DNA of 51,671 nt from NCBI GenBank assembly GCA_963778375.1, contig CAVZTX010000007.1, positions 1-51,671 on the forward strand. Direction: 5' to 3'. The stretch's first letter is position 1, and each line of letters begins with the position of its first letter. The notes beneath the pieces are model-generated. The model was not told the origin of the DNA. It saw only the letters and a program-made list of their open reading frames with translations, and did no database searches. This stretch comes from CAVZTX01 sp963778375. Its GTDB lineage: Bacteria; Chloroflexota; Ktedonobacteria; Ktedonobacterales; Ktedonobacteraceae. The position numbers and the translations under genes are program-made. Shown one piece after another: positions 51,620 to 51,671 of this stretch.

Positions 51620-51671
51620 ATGCGAACTGAAACCAATACACCCACAGAAAACTTAGAAGTCAAGCAGTGGA
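51620..51671 (+). CDS. kdpB: K+-transporting ATPase subunit B, first codons only
   Basis: An ATG at 51620 opens MRTETNTPTENLEVKQW and runs to the window end. The position right after kdpA and the order kdpF-A-B make KdpB the expected identity; the sequence itself is too short to confirm it. Confidence 0.65.
   Translation, partial: MRTETNTPTENLEVKQW

Overview
The window looks like a chromosomal segment of a heterotrophic bacterium of the Chloroflexota, most likely a Ktedonobacteria-type organism. This rests on recall of family distribution: WD40-type lipoproteins, DUF5808 and DUF2442 proteins, a caspase-TPR protein, a Tat-exported ferritin-like protein, and a reorganised kdp locus. No rRNA, tRNA, CRISPR array, phage or transposase gene was seen, and the taxonomic call was not tested by any search.

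Layout. (1) 1-3283: the 3' part of rtcB (RNA ligase), a small GlsB/YeaQ-type membrane protein, an extended SDR with a good promoter, and a membrane-anchored XRE regulator. (2) 3319-8473, minus strand: a tight operon for CoA-dependent aromatic degradation, best matching 2-aminobenzoate (anthranilate): DUF2442 protein, SDR, enoyl-CoA hydratase, Rid protein, acyl-CoA dehydrogenase, aryl-CoA ligase. (3) 8839-13796: two alpha/beta hydrolases flanking a GMC oxidoreductase. (4) 13814-19186, minus strand: the companion locus of region 2, with an MFS transporter, an LLM-class flavin enzyme, and a fused FAD monooxygenase/old-yellow-enzyme protein of the aminobenzoyl-CoA/salicylyl-CoA type, followed by DUF5808. 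The transporter and the fused enzyme are both frameshifted. In the fused enzyme the shift coincides with a 67-nt GC-rich inverted-repeat segment whose removal restores the frame. (5) 19680-25049: small membrane and lipoproteins, a Tat-exported ferritin-like protein, and an alpha-dioxygenase-type haem protein. (6) 25391-33455: an NfeD-slipin pair, pyrE, an ABC-F ATPase, a caspase-TPR-membrane protein and a doubly frameshifted coaE. (7) 33548-40095: a complete branched-chain amino-acid ABC transporter (livJHMGF) behind a perfect consensus promoter, with a hairpin after livJ and a LivM carrying a large extra N-terminal membrane region. (8) 40161-44744: a decayed WD40 lipoprotein gene, a second SDR, an M20 amidohydrolase and a WD40-like lipoprotein. 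(9) 45425-51671: a reorganised kdp potassium-uptake locus. The histidine kinase keeps the KdpD membrane and kinase parts but lacks the N-terminal KdpD domain. A separate Usp-like gene, a KdpE, a truncated second KdpE, a stand-alone receiver, a 28-residue membrane peptide, kdpF, kdpA and the start of kdpB follow.

How the genes work together. Regions 2 and 4 together would import and CoA-activate an aromatic acid, hydroxylate and reduce the ring, and complete beta-oxidation-like steps. If the fused enzyme is really broken, that pathway is cut at its central step. Regions 7 and 9 are nutrient and potassium uptake systems.

Caution: at least five genes carry indels (fused monooxygenase, MFS, coaE, WD40 lipoprotein, second kdpE). 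Because coaE is normally essential, some of these are probably base-calling or assembly errors. The truncated kdpE and the 67-nt insert are harder to explain that way.
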